Part shown: positions 57,330 through 64,000 of the stretch, piece by piece
How the letters are laid out: every line of letters starts with the position of its first letter
Numbering within the stretch: position 1 is the stretch's first letter
Assembly (NCBI RefSeq): GCF_027409185.1
Contig: NC_084472.1
Span: forward strand, 46,177,427 to 46,241,426
Direction of reading: 5' to 3'
DNA: 64,000 nucleotides
From: Cynocephalus volans
Lineage: Eukaryota > Chordata > Mammalia > Dermoptera > Cynocephalidae
Position numbers and translations under genes: made by a program
Notes under the pieces: model-generated
Databases searched by the model: none
What the model was told of the DNA's origin: nothing
The model's input: only the letters and a program-made list of their open reading frames with translations

Positions 57330-58930
57330 AGGCAACTGCTCCACCTAATACCACACTTTCAGTCTACAACTCCCCAACCTTCCAGGTTTCCAGTTCTCTC
57401 GTTCCCACTGCAGATGCCTTTGACTTTTTGGAAACATCCATCCCTTGATCGTTTTATTTTCTCCCAGTCTTTTATTAGTTTCTCCAAACTTCTGCAGCTC
57501 CCCAAATGACCCTAGATGCCTGAGCTCATCATCCAAATCCTGCTCCTAACTTTGATTCCCCTGAAGCCCATCCCTCCACATTATCTCTCAAACAACACCC
57601 CAAGCCTGGCTCAATGTAATTTAGTTGCCTTCACCCTTACCTACTTGCCAGAGAAAAGTTTCTCAGTCTTGCAGAGAACACTTCCAAATCCCTGATCTCT
57701 AACCTTGGCTGAGCACTTAGTACTCTTCAATTTTCTTCCTTGCACAGGGCCTCTCTCTCATTGCCTCCTGTTTCATGGAGAAACCCCTAAGATCTTTATG
57801 CATGCACTCCTGTCACCCTCCTGCCTGTAAATGTTGCAAGATCCACGTTCTTCCGTACTGCTTTTCATCCCATAACAGAAAAGCAGACGTCCCCTCTGCC
57901 CAAGGCCAGGCCCCTTCCTGCTCTGCCTCCCCCAGGACTCTGCTCCTTCACACCACTGTCTGGCATCTCTCTTCCTCCACTGGCTTCTTTCATTCAGCTT
58001 CTAAACATGCTCCCACCTCTCCTCCTTGACCTCCCTGGGCCCCCCAGTCCTCTTAGTCCCTGCCCAACTTCTCCTCCCTTGTTTATCCAAACTTCTCAAA
58101 AGACAATCAGCCTTGACTCCTCACCTACACTTGCTTCTCAACCTGCTGCAGCCTGGCTTTCACTTCCAATTAGCTTTTGAACTATGCCCCCAAGATGTTA
58201 AATGCCCTCCTAATTGATGCATCTGATTTTTATCTCCTGGACCTCTTTACTCCTTTTTAAATTTTTTAATTGTGGGAAAATACACATAATATAAAATTTA
58301 CCACCTACATCATTTTTAAGTGTACAATTCAGTAGTATTGAGTACATTAACAATGTTGTGCAACCATCTTGCAAAACTGAAACACCGTACCCATTCCCCC
58401 CCCCCACTCCTTGCCCCTGTCAACCACCATTCTACTTTCTGCCTCTATCAGTTTGACTACTCTAGGGACTTCATATAAGTGGAATCATACAGTATTTTTG
58501 TTTTTGTGACTATCTATTTCACTTAGTATGATGTTCACAAGGTTCATCCATGTTGTGGCATTTGTCAGAATTTCCTTCCTTCTTAAGCTGAATAATATTT
58601 CGTTATATGGATAGACCATATTTTGTCTATTCATTTATTTACTAATGGACATTTGGGTTGCTTCCACCTGTTGGCTATTGTGAAGAATGCTGCTAGGAAC
58701 ATGGGTGTGCGAACATTTCTTCAAGACCCTTCTTTCTATTCTTTCGGATATATACCCAGAAGAGGTATTACTGGGTTATAATGTCTGCTCCATTTTTTAA
58801 CATCCATCGTTTTCTCCTTCCTGAAGCCCTCTGCTACACTGTCTCCATGAGATCGAGTCCTCATTCTCACTCCCTGTTCTCTTGGTCTCCTTTTCACCCT
58901 TCCTCTTCTGTCTTCCTTGTAAGCTGTCCC
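57330..58930 (+). mobile_element. Probable L2-class LINE, interrupted by L1
   Basis: C/T-rich LINE-like text 57330-58240 resumes at about 58800 (CATCCATCGTTTTCTCC, GAAGCCCTCTGCTACACTG) after the L1 at 58243-58797. Family call tentative. Confidence 0.4.
58243..58797 (-). mobile_element. L1 3' end fragment, antisense
   Basis: ATTGTGGGAAAATACACATAA, GTTGTGCAACCATCTTGC, TAATGGACATTTGGGTTGC, TATATACCCAGAAGAGG: L1M-type 3' region. A C11 run is at about 58399. Confidence 0.85.
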
Positions 58931-58949
58931 TCTGCCTGCCCCAGAGGTG

Positions 58950-59212
58950 TGCATCAGTCAGGGTCCAATCAGAAAAACAGAAGCTGCCTCGAAAAGAGAA
59001 GGTATTCAATATGGGGAACTGACTATACAGACAACGGAAAGCTGAAAGAATACACAGGGTAGTATTGAGGTAGCCCAGATCAATAACTGCAGGAAGTCGT
59101 TCCCACCTTTAGAGCTGCAGAACAAAGAGGTGAGGGTCATCCCCACCTCTAAGTGGGGACTAGAAATTCTCAGAGAGCCCCTCCTCCTGTACACCTGGTG
59201 TTTGGACCCTTG
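58950..59212 (-). mobile_element. Another ERVL-like LTR fragment, antisense
   Basis: CATCAGTCAGGGTCCAATC, TTCAATATGGGGAACTG, TAGTATTGAGGTAGCCC: resembles a second antisense LTR type with the TCAGTCAGGGT edge. Confidence 0.45.
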
Positions 59213-59753
59213 GATTCATCAGGGTTCTCCAGAAAAACAGAACCAATAGGATATATAGATATAGATATAAATATATGAGGGGATTTATTGGCTCACACAA
59301 TTATGGAGGCAGAGAAGTCCCACAATACACCATCTGCAAGCTGGAGAACCAGGAAAATGGGTGGTGTAATTCAGTCCAAGGCCAAAAGCCAGAGGGGGTG
59401 GCAGGGGTGGAGGTGGGGGCTGGTATACATCCCAGAGTCTGAAGGCCCAAGATTCAGTAGCTCCAGTGTCTGAGAGCAGAAGATGGATGTCTGAAGGCAA
59501 AGGAAGATGAATGTCCTGGCTCAAGGAGAGAGCAAATTTGCCCCCCTCTGCCTTTTTGTTCTATTCGGGCCCTCAACATATTGGATAATGCCCACCCACA
59601 TTGGTGAGAGCAGATCTTTGTTACTGAGTCTACTGATTCAAATGTTAATCTCTTTCAGAAACATCCTCACAGACATCCCCAGGAATAATGTTTTACCAGC
59701 TATCTGGGCACCCCTTAGCTCAATCAAGTTGACACCTAAAATTAACCATCACA
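59213..59753 (-). mobile_element. ERVL (MLT2-like) LTR, antisense, uninterrupted
   Basis: TCATCAGGGTTCTCCAG, a GATATA-rich tract, TTGGCTCACACAATTATGG, GCAAGCTGGAGAACCAGG, TTTTTGTTCTATTCGGGCC, GAATAATGTTTTACCAGC, and AAAATTAACCATCACA at the end. The best intact copy of this LTR type here. Confidence 0.85.
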
Positions 59754-60304
59754 GCCCTCAACTGTGGTCTCAGCTGGTTGATGCTGATACCTAGGAGGAA
59801 GCACCTCAGCTGTTGCTGGGAGTGAATAACGAAGCTTGAGATTGGAGCTGTGGCCATCTTCAGTACTAGAGTGACAATGCCAGAGATTAGAAGCAGGAGG
59901 AAAGTCCATTCTGCCCACATCATGCCTCCCATCTTCTTTTAGTGGCTCTCATTGACAGTACCCACCATGAATCAAGCTTGCGAGGGAGATTAGGGAAAAA
60001 CGGTTTGCAAACTTCAGCCATAGCCTCAAAGAGCAGAGTCTAGAAGGGTGGATTTGGAGCTTCAACACAATAGATAGATGAGCAGCTTTGGACTCTATCC
60101 TGGGTCCATTATTCTTCTCACTAAATTCATTTTTGGGAGTTGTCTCAGTTTTTTAGGAGTAAAATCTCATGATTCCAACCACTATCTATGTGACCATGGC
60201 ATCCAAACGCCCCTGTCCAATGTAGACCTCTATACTGAACTCCAGACATGTTTCTGAACTTCAGATGCCTTTTTTCTCCAGTTGTCTGCTAGGAATTATC
60301 ACCC

Positions 60305-60905
60305 CGATGGCCTTTTAAGCAGGCTACAAACTGGACTTGTCATCTTTCTGCTCAACCTGCCTCCACTCCTCTGTTCTCTGTCTCAGCAGGTGGCATCATC
60401 TATGCCAGTTAGCTAATCCAGAAGCCTGGGCATCCTCCTCAACTTCACTGCCTCCTTTGCCTCCCAAATATCTCTCCATTTCATCACTGCACCACTGTCT
60501 CAGTTCAGGCCCTCGTTTGGTTCTGCCTGTGGGTTAGGAGTTCGCATAACCCCCTAAATGTTCTGTTGGACTCTCTTCTTGCTCCTCTTAAATTCACACA
60601 GCTGCCCAAGTGATCAGTCCAAAATCCAAAAATAGTCATGCCACTTCTTCACTTAAAATCTTTCGGTAGCTCCCTATTGTCCTCTCATCTGGCCCTCACC
60701 TCTTCTCCAGCATCACCTCTTGCCTCCCTATCCTGTCCCCTGCTCCAGCAATTCTGAATTGCTTCAGCTAAACTGTCCTCACATGCTGTCCCCTCTGTCA
60801 GGAAAACCTTCCCTCCCCCAAATGCCCCTCAGCTAACCCTACTCATCTTTTAAAACTCAGATCAGATGCTCCCAGGAGATCTTCCCCAACACTCAGACAG
60901 AGGAT
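60305..60905 (+). mobile_element. L2 LINE fragment, sense
   Basis: CATGCCACTTCTTCACTTAA, TTTCGGTAGCTCCCTATTG, GGAAAACCTTCCCTCCCC, CTCAGATCAGATGCTCCC: L2 3' portion. Confidence 0.65.
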
Positions 60906-61359
60906 ACTAGAGTCATGAGGTGTGACAAGTGGCAAAAAACGCAGTGGTATCTCCAACCCTGCAGACACTAGTCTCCAGGATGTTTCTCAACATGGCCACA
61001 GCCCCAGCTGGGCTGGACTCTCTGATAGCACAGTCCTGCTGACTGACCACACACCGCTGCCCCCACCCATGCAACATCCCAGCACTTCCAGACCATTGTT
61101 CTCTACCTTCTTATGAAAGCAGCTTTTCCTACGAGGTTTTCTATCTACACTTCTCCCTCACCCCCACCATCCAATCACCAGACCCTATAGTTTCTCCTTC
61201 CTATGCATTTCTCAAATCCTCCACTTCTCCCCACTCTATTGCCCTCATCCAAGACCAAGCCCCACCCTTAGCTCTCATCTACAGGATTGCCACAGCTTAG
61301 TTCCTCATTGGCTCCTTCCCCCTCTCCAATCCATCATTCCCCTGTAGCCAGACTGATCT

Positions 61360-61489
61360 GTTCTTTTGTTTCTGTTTTGGGTGTTTTTTTTGGGGGGGGG
61401 GGTGGCAGCTGGCTGGTACAGGGATCAAACCCTGGACCTTGGCATCATTGGCACCATGCTCTAACCAACTGAGCTAACTGGCCAGCCCC
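61360..61489 (-). mobile_element. tRNA-Ile-type SINE, antisense
   Basis: On the minus strand: GGGGCTGGCCAGTTAGCTCAG (A box), GGTTTGATCCC (B box), CAGCTGCCACC, then a C/A-rich tail. Flanked by AGACTGATCT (61350-61359) and AGACTGACCT (61490-61499). Lies about 100 bases upstream of the AK6 pseudogene. Confidence 0.88.
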
Positions 61490-61565
61490 AGACTGACCTT
61501 TTCTGAATGGAAACTTGATCTAGTCAACTACCCATTTGACTAGTGGGATGGCTAGTACACAGGGT

Positions 61566-62436
<871 letters not shown>

Positions 62437-62439
62437 GTA

Positions 62440-63660
62440 GGATGATTGGCCTCTGTTTTTAAGACAAAGACTAAATTATTTAACCACAAGGCCCTGCAAG
62501 TCACCCTCTGCAGCAGGAGGAGCTGGCAAAGGAGGGCTAGAGACTGGGAAGAGCACTGTGCCAGGGAAGCCACAGGAAGCATTTTGAGAAGGAAGGGACG
62601 ATCAGTTGGACCAAATTTTGCTCATAGATTAAGGAAGTTGAGGACTGAGAAAAGGTTTGAATTTCACCAAAAAGGAGGGGCTTTTGCACACTTTTAATCA
62701 AGTCGTGGCAACAGAAGCCAAATTGTCTGAGATGCAGAAGGGACTGATTTCGTAGGCTGTAGGCTGTTTGTTGAAATGGCGAGGCAGTATTGGGCCGAGT
62801 CAAGCTCCCCCATTTGGATAGAGTGAAATGAGCTCCAGAATGTTCTCTTTCTCATATTTTCTTCTCACTTCTCCTTTCTGCCCTAATAAGTACAGAATGG
62901 GGGTAGTCATGAGGTCTGTGATCAGAGAACAGTTTAATTTCCCTTTTCTCACTGTCGGCATAATGCTTTTTGAATATTATTTTCACAGCTGTCTTGAAAT
63001 AAAATTTCGTTCCTTTTCCAACCTTACACAAGGATTATTGTTGCTTCCCCTGCCTACTCAGAGACTGCAAATGAAATATGAAAATATAAACAAATAATTA
63101 TTTACAAAAGAAGTTAAATCTATTTTTCTACCAAGAAAAAGTTTTAAACTGCTTTTAAAAATTCTCTGTGGAAGGTTTCCAAAATGCATTCTACAGCAAG
63201 TACTCTAATAGTATGCCAGTAATAAATTACTTCCTTGACATGTCTAACAACGAGTGCCCTGGCACAGGAGAGATGTGAACGAATTTCTGTTAAGGAGGAA
63301 CAGAAGATAATTAAGACAGTTTCCTAAATTATAAACCTTGGAGGCTGGGAAATTTGCCCAATTTTCAATTTAAAAGCAACCTCTGCAATGTTAATCAGTC
63401 AAAACTACATTTGGGTTATAATTCACCCAATAACTGGAAAGCCCAGGTAACACTACCCCACGTTAGAGCTCAATAAATTGAATAGAGTTTACTGAAAGTC
63501 AGAAAAGACCTTTTGAAGAGAATGTTTCCACATAACCTTGAAATTGGAGATCTGACAAAAGAAATTGCTACAGGAAAGTTTTCCAGTATCACAAGTTGGA
63601 CTCATAAATTGCTAACAGGTAAAACAGGGTTCTTAGCTGAATTTAGATAAAAACTGATAT
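62440..63660. other. Right-hand stretch, nothing recognised
   Basis: No gene or named repeat recognised; open frames lack homology. Confidence 0.4.
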
Positions 63661-63661
63661 C

Positions 63662-63750
63662 CTAGATCAGTTGGTTAGAACGTGGTGTTATAACAACAAG
63701 GTCAAGGATTTTGATCCCTGCACCAGCTAGCCCGATGGGGGAAAAAAAAG
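63662..63750 (+). mobile_element. tRNA-Ile-type SINE, 5'-truncated
   Basis: ATCAGTTGGTTAGAACGTGG, GTGTTATAACAACAAGGTC, TTTTGATCCC and CAGCTAGCCC followed by an A-tail. Confidence 0.85.
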
Positions 63751-64000
63751 GATAGCTTACTACAGAGTTCTTAACCACAGTTAGTGTATGACCTTAGACT
63801 GGGAAAAATATATTTATTTTTACTAATTTCTTACTGAAATTTAACATTTTCTTCAATGATGAATATAGGCAACAAACAAATAGGATATTAGGATTACCAG
63901 AAATTACAGATTTTTCGTATCACCTTACAGTTGTTGCAGATACTTTGAAATTTCATTATTATTTATTAGACCCATCATTAGATCTTTATTTAATGCATTA

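Overview
This is a eukaryotic, placental-mammal window: AT-rich, full of old interspersed repeats (L1, L2, MIR, MER5-type hAT elements, ERVL/MaLR LTRs), with one multi-exon gene whose introns obey GT-AG. The best lineage clue is a set of short SINEs with a tRNA-Ile-like head (A box, B box with GGTTCGGATCC) that run straight into an A-tail with no tRNA-unrelated body. This matches the CYN SINEs described from colugos (Dermoptera), so I infer a colugo (Galeopterus-like) source. That rests on remembered family descriptions, not a search.

The only protein-coding gene I recognise is MRO (maestro), on the minus strand. Six coding exons between 21275 (ATG) and 13974 (TGA) give an uninterrupted 248-codon reading frame, and all five coding introns are phase 0. 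Two further exon-like segments with good splice signals on the same strand (28289-28428 and 32574-32627) are candidate non-coding 5' exons, which would stretch the gene to at least 19 kb. In human, MRO lies between MAPK4 and ME2 on 18q21; neither neighbour is visible here, so the flanks look intergenic.

Layout: 1-13.9 kb is left-hand intergenic DNA with L1, MER5, MIR, two MaLR solo LTRs, a probable ERV LTR and a poly(T)-only insertion with target-site duplication. 13.9-32.6 kb is MRO and its introns (MIR, MLT1 LTR, two tRNA SINEs, a large antisense L1, several MER5 copies). 32.6-61.3 kb is right-hand intergenic DNA with three copies of an ~80-bp palindromic TA-flanked mini-element (one copy lies in the putative 5' region at 29.3 kb), a dimeric tRNA SINE, four more MaLR solo LTRs (two nested inside ERVL LTRs with perfect 5-bp duplications), L2 and L1 remnants and an unexplained GC-richer block at 42.9-44.4 kb. 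61.6-62.4 kb is a processed pseudogene of AK6 (adenylate kinase 6). The last 1.5 kb holds one more tRNA SINE.

I found no novel multi-gene system. The points of interest are gene structure, young lineage-specific mobile elements and nested insertions.
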